Shown: positions 10,157 through 19,805, counted from the stretch's first letter. The stretch is 64,000 nt of DNA from Hyphomicrobium sp. (GCA_002928955.1 PERT01000011.1:1-64000); one strand, 5' to 3'. The notes: generated by a model not told the origin, from the letters alone. Translations and numbers: made by a program.

Positions 10157-10585
10157 ATGAAAAAAGTAATTTCTGTCGTCGCAGCATCGCTCCTTGTCGG
10201 ATTGTCGCTCACCGGCACTGCCGATGCTGGCACACACAAGAAGAAGGCGGCCCCGAAAAGCTGCCCCGAGCTGAACCGCCTCGACCCCGACAGCGACGGC
10301 GCCATGACGCTCGGCGAAGCCAAGCGCCGCGCGCTTGTCGTCTTTTCCAAGATCAACCCAGACGGTGATCGCACGCTGGAGCTTGACGAGGTCAAGGGCC
10401 GCCTGTCCAAGGCTCAGTTCATGGCCGCCGACAGCCTGATCAAGGACGGCAGGTTGGGCCGTCTCGAATGGTTGATCCTGGTGAAGAAAACGTTCCGCGC
10501 GGCCAATCCGGACGGCGACCGCACGATCGAGTGCGATGAGCTGCACAACGCCGCCGGCAAGTCGCTCTTCCGCATGTTGAAGTAA
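10157..10585 (+). CDS. Secreted EF-hand-domain protein
   Basis: This 142-residue protein has a clear signal peptide (residues 1-24, ending ADA). The mature part contains calcium-loop-like EF-hand sequences: DPDSDGAMTLGE, NPDGDRTLELDE and NPDGDRTIECDE. Spacing of the Asp, Gly and Glu residues matches EF-hand loops. Such proteins are probably periplasmic calcium binders in Hyphomicrobiales. The ATG at 10157 follows GAGGGA; an upstream ATG at 10118 would spoil the signal peptide. A terminator-like hairpin follows the stop at 10625. A second EF-hand protein with an export signal is at 28.5 kb. Confidence 0.82.
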   Translation: MKKVISVVAASLLVGLSLTGTADAGTHKKKAAPKSCPELNRLDPDSDGAMTLGEAKRRALVVFSKINPDGDRTLELDEVKGRLSKAQFMAADSLIKDGRLGRLEWLILVKKTFRAANPDGDRTIECDELHNAAGKSLFRMLK

Positions 10586-10624
10586 GGCGGGCTTGAGCCC
10601 AAGCCGATCGCCACCGTGCTCCGG

Positions 10625-10650
10625 GCCGCGCCGCAAGGCGCGGCACTTTT
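10625..10650 (+). terminator. Rho-independent terminator after the EF-hand gene
   Basis: The perfect 8-bp stem GCCGCGCC/GGCGCGGC encloses a GCAA tetraloop at 10633-10636 and is followed by ACTTTTC. It lies 40 bases after the stop codon of the EF-hand gene. Confidence 0.75.
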
Positions 10651-10937
10651 CATTTGGGCCGTCATGACGCTTGGCCATCGCCTGTGAAGCGGGCGCGTCG
10701 GTGCATTTTCGGCATCACGTCGTTCGTTCCCAGCACGCGAACGTCACTACAAGCCCTGTCACCGGACTGTCTTCGTGCATAGTGTGCAATTCCGTGCGGG
10801 AGCGCACAGATGACCAATTCCAAGGAAAAACGGCGGAGGCATCTGTCGCGGACGAGGCCATTTGCGTCCACGGCATGACAGCGCTATCTAGGGTCTCGAA
10901 ATTCGCCGAACGCGCGCCGTCACGATTATGCCACGTC

Positions 10938-11020
10938 ATGGCCGGGCTTGACCCGGCCATCCAGGGTCGAACTCTCAACCTATGCCGTCTCACTGGATGG
11001 CCGGCTCGGAGGCCGGCCAT
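10938..11020. repeat. Two REP-like palindromes upstream of leuC
   Basis: Two palindromic units lie in the non-coding stretch before leuC. The first pairs ATGGCCGGG (10938-10946) with CCCGGCCAT (10952-10960). The second pairs ATGGCCGGC (10997-11005) with GCCGGCCAT (11012-11020). The ATGGCCGGGCTTGACCCGGC type is a widespread dispersed palindrome in Bradyrhizobium-like and other Hyphomicrobiales genomes. The rest of 10651-11090 shows no convincing gene; the leuC frame stays open upstream but without family similarity. Confidence 0.75.
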
Positions 11021-11090
11021 GGAGGGGATGGTGGCGGCAGGTCGCGAACGGTCGCGTAACCGATGCACAACTTTTTGGGAACTGAGATCG

Positions 11091-12527
11091 ATGGCTGATA
11101 CCTCCGCCAAATCCGCCGCGCCCGCCACGCTCTACGACAAGATCTTCAACGACCACGTGGTCGACCGCCAGCCGGACGGCACCTGCCTTCTGTACATCGA
11201 TCGCCATCTGATCCACGAAGTGACCTCGCCACAAGCGTTCGAAGGCCTGCGCATGGCGGGCCGCAAGGTGCGCGCGCCTGAGAAAACGCTCGCTGTCGTC
11301 GATCACAACGTGCCGACCACCGACCGCTCGCGAGGCATCGCCGACGCGGACAGCCGCATCCAGGTCGAGACACTGGCCCGGAACGCGCGTGATTTCGGCA
11401 TCGAGTACTTTCACGAGCTCGACAAGCGGCAGGGCATCGTCCACGTCGTCGGCCCGGAGCAGGGCTTTACACTGCCGGGAACGACCATCGTCTGCGGCGA
11501 CAGCCATACCTCGACCCACGGCGCGTTCGGCGCGCTTGCGCACGGCATTGGCACAAGCGAGGTCGAGCATGTGCTCGCAACCCAGACGCTGATACAGCAA
11601 AAGGCCAAGAACATGCTGGTCGAGGTGAACGGGCAAACACCGCCCGGCGTCGGCGCGAAGGACATCATACTTGCCATAATCGGCGAGATCGGCACCGCCG
11701 GCGGCACCGGCTCGGTGATCGAATACGCCGGCGACGCCATCCGCGCGCTCAGCATGGAAGGCCGCATGACGGTCTGCAACATGTCGATCGAGGGCGGTGC
11801 CCGCGCCGGCATGATCGCGCCCGACGAGAAGACCTATGCCTTCATCGAAGGCCGGCCGAAGTCGCCCAAGGGCGCCGCCTGGGACACCGCGATGGCCTAT
11901 TGGAAGACGCTGAAAACCGACGACGGCGCGCACTTCGACCGCGTCGTGAAGCTCGACGCCGCCAAACTTCCTCCGATCGTCACGTGGGGCACGAGCCCGG
12001 AGGACGTGGTGTCGATCGCAGGCGTGGTGCCGAACCCGGCCGACGTGACCGACGAGAACAAGCGCGCCTCGATGGTGCGCGCGCTCGACTACATGGGCCT
12101 CACCCCCGGCACGAAATTGACCGACGTACCGCTCGACGTGGTCTGGATCGGCTCCTGCACCAACGGCCGCATCGAGGATCTGCGCGCCGTCGCCAAGCTT
12201 GTCGAGGGCAAGAGGGTGGCGTCGAACCTCGCCTACGCCATGATCGTGCCCGGCTCGGGTCTCGTGAAAGCGCAGGCCGAGGCTGAGGGGCTCGACACGA
12301 TCTTCAAGGCCGCGGGCTTCGAGTGGCGCGAGCCCGGCTGCTCCATGTGCCTTGGCATGAACCCGGACCAGTTGAAACCGAAGCAGCGCTGTGCCTCGAC
12401 GTCGAACCGTAACTTCGAGGGCCGCCAGGGCCGTCTCGGCCGCACGCATCTCCTGTCGCCGATCATGGCGGCCGCGGCGGCGATCGAAGGCCGGTTCGTG
12501 GATATCAGGACATGGGGCAACGCCTGA
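11091..12527 (+). CDS. leuC: 3-isopropylmalate dehydratase large subunit
   Basis: This 478-residue protein is the iron-sulphur subunit of isopropylmalate isomerase, the second step specific to leucine synthesis. The aconitase-family signatures are visible: [13 protein letters not shown] and the cluster cysteines in SCTNGR and GCSMCLG. The ATG at 11091 gives the standard N-terminus (a short Ala-rich leader, then [11 protein letters not shown]). The frame is open for 140 codons upstream, but that part crosses REP-like palindromes and is not coding. The small subunit leuD is not adjacent; leuB lies about 30 kb away. Confidence 0.97.
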   Translation: MADTSAKSAAPATLYDKIFNDHVVDRQPDGTCLLYIDRHLIHEVTSPQAFEGLRMAGRKVRAPEKTLAVVDHNVPTTDRSRGIADADSRIQVETLARNARDFGIEYFHELDKRQGIVHVVGPEQGFTLPGTTIVCGDSHTSTHGAFGALAHGIGTSEVEHVLATQTLIQQKAKNMLVEVNGQTPPGVGAKDIILAIIGEIGTAGGTGSVIEYAGDAIRALSMEGRMTVCNMSIEGGARAGMIAPDEKTYAFIEGRPKSPKGAAWDTAMAYWKTLKTDDGAHFDRVVKLDAAKLPPIVTWGTSPEDVVSIAGVVPNPADVTDENKRASMVRALDYMGLTPGTKLTDVPLDVVWIGSCTNGRIEDLRAVAKLVEGKRVASNLAYAMIVPGSGLVKAQAEAEGLDTIFKAAGFEWREPGCSMCLGMNPDQLKPKQRCASTSNRNFEGRQGRLGRTHLLSPIMAAAAAIEGRFVDIRTWGNA

Positions 12528-12556
12528 TCGCTGCCCTAGCGTCAGCGCCGGGCAAA

Positions 12557-13156
12557 TCAGACGGGGCGGGGCGTGCGTATTGCGTCCAACGCCCGCTCCG
12601 CCGCGCGGACGTTCGGTACGGCGTAGAGCTCTGTCGCTTCCTCGACTCTGTCGCCGTCGCTGTCCTTGCCATAGCCGGTGACGATCCGAAGCGTCCCCGA
12701 GCCGTCGCGCTTCTCCTTGCGTTCGAGCTTCAGGATCTTGTCTCCGGAGATGGCGGAGACCTCCATTGTATGGCCGGTGACGATAGTCAAAATCCGCTTG
12801 TCGGTGATGGCGTAGACCGACCGTAGCGCTTTCCATCTTATCCAGAACGGCGTCAGCAGCATGCCGATGCCCACGGCGACGAAGCTCGCGGTAAAGATCA
12901 GTGCCGCGCCCATGGCCCAATACTCCCACCACGGAATGGGCCGCGACGGTGTTTTGCCGGAGGTGACCGCCAGTACGAGCACGCCGAAAACCGTGAAAAT
13001 CAGCGCGCACCATGGAACGGCCATGGCGTAAATCGCAAAACCTGCGCGGAATGCACGGTCGGCGTCGGGCTTGCCGGCCCAGCGGACGGTCTCGCCTGCT
13101 GTCTCGGCTTCGATTGCCGCTATGACTTCGGGCGGCAGCCCGTTCGTCCAGAACAT
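12557..13156 (-). CDS. Membrane protein with a bacterial PH-like domain
   Basis: This 199-residue protein has two membrane segments (about residues 38-65 and 80-108). A C-terminal beta-rich domain begins YAITDKRILTI, the hallmark of bacterial PH-like (YdbT/bPH2-type) membrane proteins. The C-terminus shows GSGTLRIV and a helix with RAAERALDAI. The N-terminus has a short amphipathic stretch with WAGKPDADRAF, also typical of this group. Function is unknown; such proteins are thought to act at the inner membrane. It is convergent with leuC. Confidence 0.72.
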   Translation of the reverse strand: MFWTNGLPPEVIAAIEAETAGETVRWAGKPDADRAFRAGFAIYAMAVPWCALIFTVFGVLVLAVTSGKTPSRPIPWWEYWAMGAALIFTASFVAVGIGMLLTPFWIRWKALRSVYAITDKRILTIVTGHTMEVSAISGDKILKLERKEKRDGSGTLRIVTGYGKDSDGDRVEEATELYAVPNVRAAERALDAIRTPRPV

Positions 13157-13303
13157 GCGGGAAGGCTATCAGAAAACGTTTACGTTTCTGTAAAGCCGAC
13201 GAGTTGCTGGAATGGAGCTGCTGCCAGAACGCCGCACCAACACAGGGCTGCGTGTGCCTGGGCTCACGGCGGAATCAGCACCCAGCCCGCGAGCCCGGCC
13301 TGT

Positions 13304-13957
13304 CTAAGCTGGCACGCCAGGCCGCTGCGCTTTTTTAGCCGCGTAGTAGGCCCACAGCAGTCGCGCGGCCGCGCCACGATGGGGCCGCCAGCGCTCGGCG
13401 ATATCGACCATCGCTTGCGACTTCGGCCTCTGGTCGAGTTGGAACAGCCGTTGCACCGCCACCTGCAGCGCGAGATCTCCGGCCGGCCAGGCGTCGGCTC
13501 GTCCAGCGCAGAACAGGAGGAAGATATCCACCGTCCACGGACCTATTCCTGTCACGGCCGTCAGCGCCTCGTGCACCTCGGCCTCCGGCGCTACTGAAAC
13601 GGCCTCGATATCCAGGCTTCCACGCATGATGGTCGAAGCCAGTGCTTTCAACGTTCGGATCTTGGCGGCCGAAAGTCCGGCGGTCTTCAAAAGCTCCTCG
13701 TTGATCGCCAACAGCCGTGCCGCGGTGAACGGTTCGACCGTGGCGCGCGTGCGGGTCCAGATCGCGGCCGCGCTGGTGATCGAAAGCTGCTGGCCGACCA
13801 CGATCCGTGCCAACCCCTCAAGCCCCGGCGGATGACGTCTGAGCGGCGGATCACCGGTCACAGCGCGGATGCGGCGCATGTGCGGGCACACACGCCGCAG
13901 TGCGCGCAGATGCGCCCGGAGATCCTCGTCGGTGTCGATGAAACCCTTGCGCGGCAT
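13304..13957 (-). CDS. DNA-3-methyladenine glycosylase II family (AlkA-like)
   Basis: This 217-residue protein has the HhH-GPD fold of AlkA-type base-excision glycosylases, which remove alkylated purines from DNA. Motifs are IVVGQQLSITSAAAIW near residue 60 and the helix-hairpin-helix TGIGPWTVDIFLLFC, followed by the catalytic Asp in PAGDLALQ. The length matches the short AlkA2/MAG class without the extra N-terminal domain of E. coli AlkA. The ATG at 13957 gives a typical basic start. No partner gene is evident; the next gene upstream is divergent. Confidence 0.9.
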   Translation of the reverse strand: MPRKGFIDTDEDLRAHLRALRRVCPHMRRIRAVTGDPPLRRHPPGLEGLARIVVGQQLSITSAAAIWTRTRATVEPFTAARLLAINEELLKTAGLSAAKIRTLKALASTIMRGSLDIEAVSVAPEAEVHEALTAVTGIGPWTVDIFLLFCAGRADAWPAGDLALQVAVQRLFQLDQRPKSQAMVDIAERWRPHRGAAARLLWAYYAAKKAQRPGVPA

Positions 13958-14147
13958 GTTCCGTAGCTTTGCTGTGGTCGAGATGCGAACTCATTGCATG
14001 CGATCACGCGGCGCGCCGGACGCGGCCCGTGAGACAACAGTTGTACCGGTGCCCGCTTCCGCCAGCAGGCCGTTGCCGTTACACTAATTTGGCGATTGAT
14101 TTCCAATCAATCGTGGCGTCGAAGCAGACATGAACAGGAGTGCACCG

Positions 14148-14678
14148 ATGCGGCAATGTTCTCGATCCGTGGGTTTTCTTGCCACGATGAGTTTGATCGC
14201 AGGCACGTTTCCCGCGTTGTCCGCTGGGCCGTCGAGCACCGATTGGACGACTTATCGCAACGCGCGGCACGGCTTCTCGATCGCCTTCCCGACCAACTCG
14301 TTCGCCGACGAACCGGCCAACGAAAACGAAGAAGGCCGCCTCATGGTCTCGAAAGATGGCAATGCTCGTCTTCTGGTCGGCGCTTTCGAAAATGCCGACG
14401 CCACCACGATGGCGGCTTATCGCGCCTACCTGCTCGAACAAAACTATCCAGGAGCAGAGATCGATTACGCGCCGGTTCGCGACAAGTGGTTCGTGCTGTC
14501 GGGCACCCGCGATGGCACAATGTTCTATGAGCGCGTGAGCTTCACATGTGGCGGCAAGCTGATCAACAGCTGGGCATTGCTCTATCCTTCCGCCGAACGC
14601 CGCCAATGGGATCGTGTGGTCGAGCGCATTGCCCGCACCTATTCCCCAGGGGCTGGCCGCACCGGCACCTGCGACTGA
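14148..14678 (+). CDS. Secreted protein, hypothetical
   Basis: This 176-residue protein has a signal peptide (residues 1-26, ending in an LSAG site). The mature domain begins with DWTTYRNARHGFSIAFPTN, a pattern seen in several uncharacterised exported proteins of Hyphomicrobiales. No catalytic motif is evident. There is one Cys in TCGGK and a second near the end. The ATG at 14148 follows AGGAG by 9 bases and is preferred over the ATG at 14130. The gluQ frame starts 3 bases after its stop, so the two may be cotranscribed. Confidence 0.7.
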   Translation: MRQCSRSVGFLATMSLIAGTFPALSAGPSSTDWTTYRNARHGFSIAFPTNSFADEPANENEEGRLMVSKDGNARLLVGAFENADATTMAAYRAYLLEQNYPGAEIDYAPVRDKWFVLSGTRDGTMFYERVSFTCGGKLINSWALLYPSAERRQWDRVVERIARTYSPGAGRTGTCD

Positions 14679-14681
14679 CCG

Positions 14682-15596
14682 GTGCCCGTGACTGGCAACG
14701 CTTCGGAAGCGCCAACACCCGTGTTGCGTTTCGCACCTAGTCCAAATGGCGATCTGCACCTCGGTCACGCGCTTTCGGCACTCACAGGATTTGAGTTGTC
14801 GAAGCGTCTCGGCGGTCGCTTCTTGTTGCGTATCGAGGACATCGACATCGCCCGTGCGCGGCCAGAGTTCGTCGCTGGAGTTTTTGAGGACCTCCGCTGG
14901 CTTGGCATCGCATGGGAAGAGCCTGTGCTCGTTCAATCACAGCATTTCGACGTCTACCGGGCCGCCGCGGACATGCTTCGATCGGCCGGCGTGCTTTACC
15001 CCTGCTTTGCGACGCGGTCCGAAATCGCCGCTGCCGCAAGCTCTGAGCAGGGCCGCCTGGACCCAGACGGTGCTCCGTTTTATCCGGGTCTCCATCGTGG
15101 ACTTTCAGCCGAAGCGATAAAATCGCGAGCCTCGCGGGGAGAACCATTTGCGTACCGCATCGACATGGAGAAAGCGCTCGCCCTCGCGGACAAGATGCGC
15201 GACGGTGTCCCGCTCTCGTTCGTCGAGCAACATCCGGATCTGGGTGACCGGATCCATCGGGCGGACCCAGCCCGCTGGGGCGACGCGGTGATTGTGCGCA
15301 AGGACGTGCCCGCAAGCTACCATCTGGCCGTGGTGGTCGACGATGCGCGGCAAGGGGTCACCCACGTCACCCGCGGTCACGATCTTTATGCCGCCACTGA
15401 TCTCCACCGGTTGCTTCAGGTGCTGCTCGGCCTGCCGGAGCCGGTCTACCATCACCACCGGCTTATCGCAGACGGCACCGGCCGCAAGCTCTCGAAAAGC
15501 GCCCGCGACACCTCACTTCGAAGCCTGCGCAACTCAGGGGTTACGGCCGACGTTGTCCGCGCCACCCTCGGTTTCGGCCCGGAAGGCCGCTGCTGA
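14682..15596 (+). CDS. gluQ: Glutamyl-Q tRNA(Asp) synthetase
   Basis: This 304-residue protein is a truncated glutamyl-tRNA synthetase paralogue without an anticodon-binding domain. It attaches glutamate to the queuosine at position 34 of tRNA(Asp). The HIGH-like PNGDLHLGHA is at residues 21-30, and KLSKS is near residue 268. The GTG start at 14682 gives a compact N-terminus. The catalytic fold contains GHDLYAATDLHRLLQ, as in GluRS. It lies in tandem after the secreted protein and before two DUF1287 genes. The annotation is secure. Confidence 0.93.
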   Translation: MPVTGNASEAPTPVLRFAPSPNGDLHLGHALSALTGFELSKRLGGRFLLRIEDIDIARARPEFVAGVFEDLRWLGIAWEEPVLVQSQHFDVYRAAADMLRSAGVLYPCFATRSEIAAAASSEQGRLDPDGAPFYPGLHRGLSAEAIKSRASRGEPFAYRIDMEKALALADKMRDGVPLSFVEQHPDLGDRIHRADPARWGDAVIVRKDVPASYHLAVVVDDARQGVTHVTRGHDLYAATDLHRLLQVLLGLPEPVYHHHRLIADGTGRKLSKSARDTSLRSLRNSGVTADVVRATLGFGPEGRC

Positions 15597-15699
15597 GACC
15601 CAGGCGCAACGGCGAGAAGCTCCGCTCGCGCCACATCTATTTTTTGTTTTTATTTGAGGTGGTTATGCCGTATGCTTCACCTGGACATTCAGACGATGC

Positions 15700-17307
15700 G
15701 TGCACTGCGGGATCGGGTGCGTGAAGAAGCCATCGAAACACAAATCCAAGAGCGGACGAAGCTCTCGACGGGCGGGAGCGGCTGCACGGGGATTTCCGTC
15801 GAGCGGACACACCGCTTCGCGTGACCCACTGCACCTGCGTGTTTCGGCTGCGGTTCCGCACACCTCGGTCCATGATCCCGCACTGCGATCAAGGGCCCCG
15901 TACACCATCTCAGCAGCCTATCGAACCGACGACCGTCAAGCGCTCGTGCTGCTTCTGCTACCGTTTCTGCTCATGGCTTTCGCGATTGGAATGGGCCAGG
16001 CGCTGCGGCCAGGCGGGCGCTTCGTCGAAGTGACGACTGCGCGCGACACGTTGCGGCCCATCGCAATCGAAACGGTTCACGCGCCGTCTGTGGCGCAGCC
16101 GTTGCCGGTCATTGCTGCTCCTGTGCTGAACCTTCCGACAGCCCCGCCGGAACTCAAACTGCGCGACGTCGAAACCGCGCCCGCCCGGTCCGAACTGCGC
16201 CTTCCTGTGGCACCGCCAGCCTGGCCCTCGGCTCGCGTCGATCTGCAACCGCCCGCATTGTCGCTACCGCTCGCGCCACCCCGTTTCGACCCGCCCAATC
16301 TTCATCTCGCCGCACCCCTGATGCAATTGCCGATCACGGTGCCCATAGTGGCGACTTTCGAGCTGGTATTGGCTACTCCCAAGCCCCGCCTCGACATGTC
16401 CGCGCCGTTGCTCCAGCGCCCCGAGATCGCTGTGCCAGACGCCTTGTTGCGTTTGTCGCCGACCGCTCCGGACGTCACTCCTGCGGCGTCTGAACCCGTC
16501 CCAAACCCAGACGCCGTATCGAAGCCGCCAGCCAATGTCTGCGTGGCGGACGCGAGACTTGGCAAATCACCTCCGCCCAACCGTGCCGCAGCGATCTCCG
16601 ATCCGGTGCAATTCGGCTTGGCACTTGCGGCCGCCGCTCGCGCGCAAACTCGCGAGTTCGTCATCTACAACGACAAGTACCGCCGCATCGCCTACCCGAT
16701 GGGCGACGTGTCGTCGTTCTATGGCGTGTGCACTGACGTCCTGGTACGGGCCTACCGCGCACTGGGCATCGATCTGCAGGAACTGGTGCAGACCACGCGC
16801 ATGGGCAGCGGCGATCCAAACATCGATCATCGCCGCGTCGATACGTTGCGCCGATTCTTCTCGACACACGGCTTATCACTGCCGATTACCGATTTTGCCG
16901 AGAATTTCCAGCCCGGCGACATCGTCAGCTACTGGCGTCCGCAGAATCGCCACTCGCGCACCCACATCGCCATTGTCGCCGACCAAGTTGGTCCATCGGG
17001 ACGGCCGATGATCGTCCACAATCGTGGCTGGGGCCCGCAGATCGAAGATGGGTTGTTCGTCGACCGGATTACCGGGCACTATCGCTTCACCGGCATCAAG
17101 GGGGCAAAAGCGCCACCAACCGTTGCAACTCCGACGGGTACGTTGCCGCGGGCGGCGGTTGCTTCACCGGCAGGAGCGGCCACCAATAGCGGCGGTCCAA
17201 AAATCAACGGCGCCCTGCCAAACAAGGCCAACGAGGCGCCGACGCCAAAGCCGAAGGCCCCGCGCCGCCAGGAAGCGGGAATTGCAGTTATCTCCGGCAC
17301 GCAGTAA
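15700..17307 (+). CDS. Membrane-anchored DUF1287 protein with Pro-rich linker
   Basis: This 535-residue protein has one membrane segment (about residues 81-98). A long Pro/Ala/Leu-rich linker (about residues 110-290) probably spans the periplasm, and a DUF1287 domain follows from about residue 300. DUF1287 proteins, such as E. coli YijF, are related to NlpC/P60-like hydrolases. The likely catalytic Cys is C344 in GVCTDV, and His candidates are in NIDHRR and THIAIV. A Pro/Ala-rich tail closes the protein. The next gene is a shorter DUF1287 paralogue. The substrate is unknown; a cell-wall peptide is plausible. The N-terminal 75 residues are basic and less certain, so the start could be later. 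Confidence 0.78.
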   Translation: MHCGIGCVKKPSKHKSKSGRSSRRAGAAARGFPSSGHTASRDPLHLRVSAAVPHTSVHDPALRSRAPYTISAAYRTDDRQALVLLLLPFLLMAFAIGMGQALRPGGRFVEVTTARDTLRPIAIETVHAPSVAQPLPVIAAPVLNLPTAPPELKLRDVETAPARSELRLPVAPPAWPSARVDLQPPALSLPLAPPRFDPPNLHLAAPLMQLPITVPIVATFELVLATPKPRLDMSAPLLQRPEIAVPDALLRLSPTAPDVTPAASEPVPNPDAVSKPPANVCVADARLGKSPPPNRAAAISDPVQFGLALAAAARAQTREFVIYNDKYRRIAYPMGDVSSFYGVCTDVLVRAYRALGIDLQELVQTTRMGSGDPNIDHRRVDTLRRFFSTHGLSLPITDFAENFQPGDIVSYWRPQNRHSRTHIAIVADQVGPSGRPMIVHNRGWGPQIEDGLFVDRITGHYRFTGIKGAKAPPTVATPTGTLPRAAVASPAGAATNSGGPKINGALPNKANEAPTPKPKAPRRQEAGIAVISGTQ

Positions 17308-17391
17308 CCCGAGGCTCGCCCGCCACATTTGCACCCCCCGGGTCATCGATGCTTCGATGACTGATTGGATACCTTCAAGGGTCGCAGGATC

Positions 17392-18027
17392 ATGATCCGC
17401 TTGATGATGGGCACCGCCATGTTGCTGGTGTTGGCGGTTCCCTCGGCGCCAGCCGGAACCAAGTCGTCGCACGATGACCCATTGCGCGCTTCTGCTCGCG
17501 TCGAAGCGCCCGACGCCGTCGCCATGGCCCTCGTTGCCGCGGCCCGCAGGCAGACCTGGGTGCCCGTCGTTTACAGTCCGTCCTACGTCAAGATCGGCTA
17601 CCCGATGGGTGACGTGCCATGGTATCTCGGCGTGTGCACCGACGTGGTGGTCCGCGCCTACCGCGCGCTCGGGGTCGACCTTCAGGAACTCGTGCACAAG
17701 ACGGGCGTCGGTTCCGGAGACACAAACATCGATCATCGCCGCGTCGAGGTGCTCCGTAAGTTTTTCGCGCGTGCCGGCGAAAGCTTGCCCGTTTCGCGGG
17801 ATCTCGCCAGCTACAAAGCCGGAGATTTGGTGACGTTTCACCTGCCCAACGGCAACTTCTCAAAGACGCACATCGCCATCGTATCCGATCGCAAGTCGGC
17901 CAAGGGAACGCCGCTGATCATCCACAACCGTGGCTTCGGCACGCAGGAAGAGGATTGGCTGTCCACAGAGAAGATCACCGGTCACTATCGGTTCTTTCCT
18001 TCGGCAACCCGATCAGCGGCCGGTTGA
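17392..18027 (+). CDS. Secreted DUF1287 protein
   Basis: This 211-residue protein has a signal peptide (residues 1-19, ending APAG) and then a complete DUF1287 domain. It aligns closely with the C-terminal domain of the preceding gene: both share YPMGDV, GVCTDV, YRALG, LQEL and NIDHRRV. The likely catalytic Cys is C82. It lacks the Pro-rich linker and is probably free in the periplasm, whereas its neighbour is anchored. The ATG at 17392 gives a clean signal peptide; an upstream TTG frame adds nine residues. The two genes are 84 bases apart and look like a tandem duplication. Confidence 0.82.
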   Translation: MIRLMMGTAMLLVLAVPSAPAGTKSSHDDPLRASARVEAPDAVAMALVAAARRQTWVPVVYSPSYVKIGYPMGDVPWYLGVCTDVVVRAYRALGVDLQELVHKTGVGSGDTNIDHRRVEVLRKFFARAGESLPVSRDLASYKAGDLVTFHLPNGNFSKTHIAIVSDRKSAKGTPLIIHNRGFGTQEEDWLSTEKITGHYRFFPSATRSAAG

Positions 18028-18243
18028 TCCCGTCGTGGACGGCCAAGCGTGTTTGTCTCGGCCAGACAGCCGGCCTTATCGGACGCGGACGAATTAATCT
18101 AGTCTTCGAGCTTTCACCTGCAATCAGATTGTTTGTGCCAACATCAGGCAACGATGCACTCGTGAACCAAGATATTCTCGAACAATCTTCTTGTTCTGTT
18201 TGCCAAAGCAGTTCACCATAACAGTAATCGTGCTCATATTCGG

Positions 18244-18792
18244 ATGGAACACTTGCTCGTGCAATATTTCGCGCTGGCAACGGCAGCAATCCTCGGCGTC
18301 CTCGGGTTGTGCGTTCTCGTCAGCCGTCTTTTGACCAGGAAACGTCGCGCAGGCTCGGGCTCCAGCCATCATAGGCACGGGGCCGGACAGCGTCTGGCGA
18401 TCCTGCGGGCGGGAACCGGGTCGCCTTCGCCGAACTGTTCGGCAAACCAGAGATCCGATGCCACCCCGCTGGCTCCCGTTGACGTCCCAGAGCGTCTTTC
18501 GCGCGACCAGCAGTGGGACCGCGCCGCCGGCGTTGTGGCTGAGGCCCTGGCTCGCGTCGAGGAGATCAAGGCGCTGCAACTGTCGGCAGAGCACCATCTC
18601 GACTCTGCCACCTATGCGATCCAGTGCCTGTTCACCGAGTTGTCGGCCGTCGCAGCGCCGCCTGATCAAATTGCAGATGCGCCCGCCGCCCTTTTGCGTG
18701 CAAGCAGCGGCCCGACGACAGCGTCCGGCTCGTTTCATCAGATCTCGCTCTCGCCATCGGGCGAGCGCCAGACTGCGGCAATAGCAGCCTGA
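18244..18792 (+). CDS. Hypothetical single-span membrane protein
   Basis: This 182-residue frame begins with one hydrophobic segment (residues 8-28) followed by a basic stop-transfer sequence RLLTRKRR. The rest is polar and Ala/Ser-rich with a helical stretch RVEEIKALQLSAEHHLDSA. No domain is recognised. The overlapping long minus-strand frame has no family similarity, so I prefer this one. The ATG at 18244 lacks a strong ribosome site. Its 3' end faces the AEC transporter gene. Confidence 0.5.
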   Translation: MEHLLVQYFALATAAILGVLGLCVLVSRLLTRKRRAGSGSSHHRHGAGQRLAILRAGTGSPSPNCSANQRSDATPLAPVDVPERLSRDQQWDRAAGVVAEALARVEEIKALQLSAEHHLDSATYAIQCLFTELSAVAAPPDQIADAPAALLRASSGPTTASGSFHQISLSPSGERQTAAIAA

Positions 18793-18866
18793 CTTGTGAG
18801 TTTCGCGCCTCGACCTTACATCGCAGACAAGCCGGGAAATCGAGCGTTCCGCGCCGCAATTGCCGG

Positions 18867-19805
18867 TTACAAGGTCAACAGGGAAATGATCACAGCGGTC
18901 GTCATCGCGGCCAGAATGCTGCCGAGCGCCACCGCACCCGACGCAGAGTTCACCGCTCGCCCCTCTTTGACTGCGAACAGGTACGCATTGGCGCCGGCAG
19001 GCATAGCCGCCAGTATCACGATCACGCCAAGCGTTACACCACCGAGGCCGAAAACCTTCGCCGCCACCGTCCATGCCAACAGCGGCATCACGACGAGTTT
19101 CAGCGCCAGCACCGTCGCCAATGTCCGCGCCTGACCCTTGACCTCGAAGTTGACCAAAGTCAGCCCAAGCGCCACCAGAGACGCCGGCACACCGGCTTGG
19201 GCCAGAAGCTCGAGCATGCGGCCGATCGCAACCGGCAGATCTAGCCCCGTAAGCCGCCATAGCGCGCCGATCGCAATGCCCATGATGATGGCGTTGCGGG
19301 CCAACTCGCCCAACAGCCCGGCCAGCATCTCAGCGGGTGTCGAGCGCGACTGATCACTGACCGCCGCCGAATGGACGAGCCCGGCCAGCCACAAAAGCGG
19401 TGCGTGGACGGAAAGTACCAAGGCCACGGGTGCTGCCGCCGATGGCCCGAACGTCGCGAGCGATAATGGAAGCCCAAGCATCGCCGTATTGCCAAAAACC
19501 GACGAAATCGCGATCGCCGGACCATCGAGAGCGGGACGCGCGAGCACAATGCGCGAAACTACGGTCGCCAGTAGCCACGTCGCGGCCGCAGCGACGTAGA
19601 ACCCACCCCACACGGCAAGTGGTGACAAATCTGCGAACTTGGCGGTAGCAACTGTCTTGCACAGCAGCGCCGGAATGCCGAACTTGAAAGCGAAATCAGT
19701 GAGCCCGCGCCCAGCGCCTGCGTCGAGAATGTTCCAGCGACCGGCAATGTAGCCGAGTGCGATCAACCCGAATACAGGCGCAACGATGGTAAGAACGACG
19801 ATCAT
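18867..19805 (-). CDS. AEC-family transporter
   Basis: This 312-residue protein has about ten hydrophobic segments arranged as in the auxin-efflux-carrier/malonate-transporter (AEC) family. Signatures are the opening VAPVFGLIALGYIAGR, the AISSVFGNTAMLGLPL segment after helix 4, and MPAGANAYLFA before the last helices. Bacterial members move dicarboxylates such as malonate or malate across the inner membrane. The ATG at 19805 gives the family-typical start MIVVLTIV; the frame is open upstream but Cys/Arg-rich there. It stands alone, convergent with the small membrane-protein gene. Confidence 0.88.
   Translation of the reverse strand: MIVVLTIVAPVFGLIALGYIAGRWNILDAGAGRGLTDFAFKFGIPALLCKTVATAKFADLSPLAVWGGFYVAAAATWLLATVVSRIVLARPALDGPAIAISSVFGNTAMLGLPLSLATFGPSAAAPVALVLSVHAPLLWLAGLVHSAAVSDQSRSTPAEMLAGLLGELARNAIIMGIAIGALWRLTGLDLPVAIGRMLELLAQAGVPASLVALGLTLVNFEVKGQARTLATVLALKLVVMPLLAWTVAAKVFGLGGVTLGVIVILAAMPAGANAYLFAVKEGRAVNSASGAVALGSILAAMTTAVIISLLTL

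Noticed and set aside
10938-11020. A CRISPR-like pair of palindromes
   Set aside because: Only two units with different interiors occur and there are no regularly spaced unique spacers; they fit REP-type palindromes.
10980-13013. A 677-codon minus-strand frame over leuC
   Set aside because: It is the complement of a conserved gene, is Arg/His/Gly-rich and has no family similarity.
18124-19260. A 378-codon minus-strand frame
   Set aside because: It overlaps the AEC transporter in another frame and has the Arg/Gly-rich composition of a shadow.
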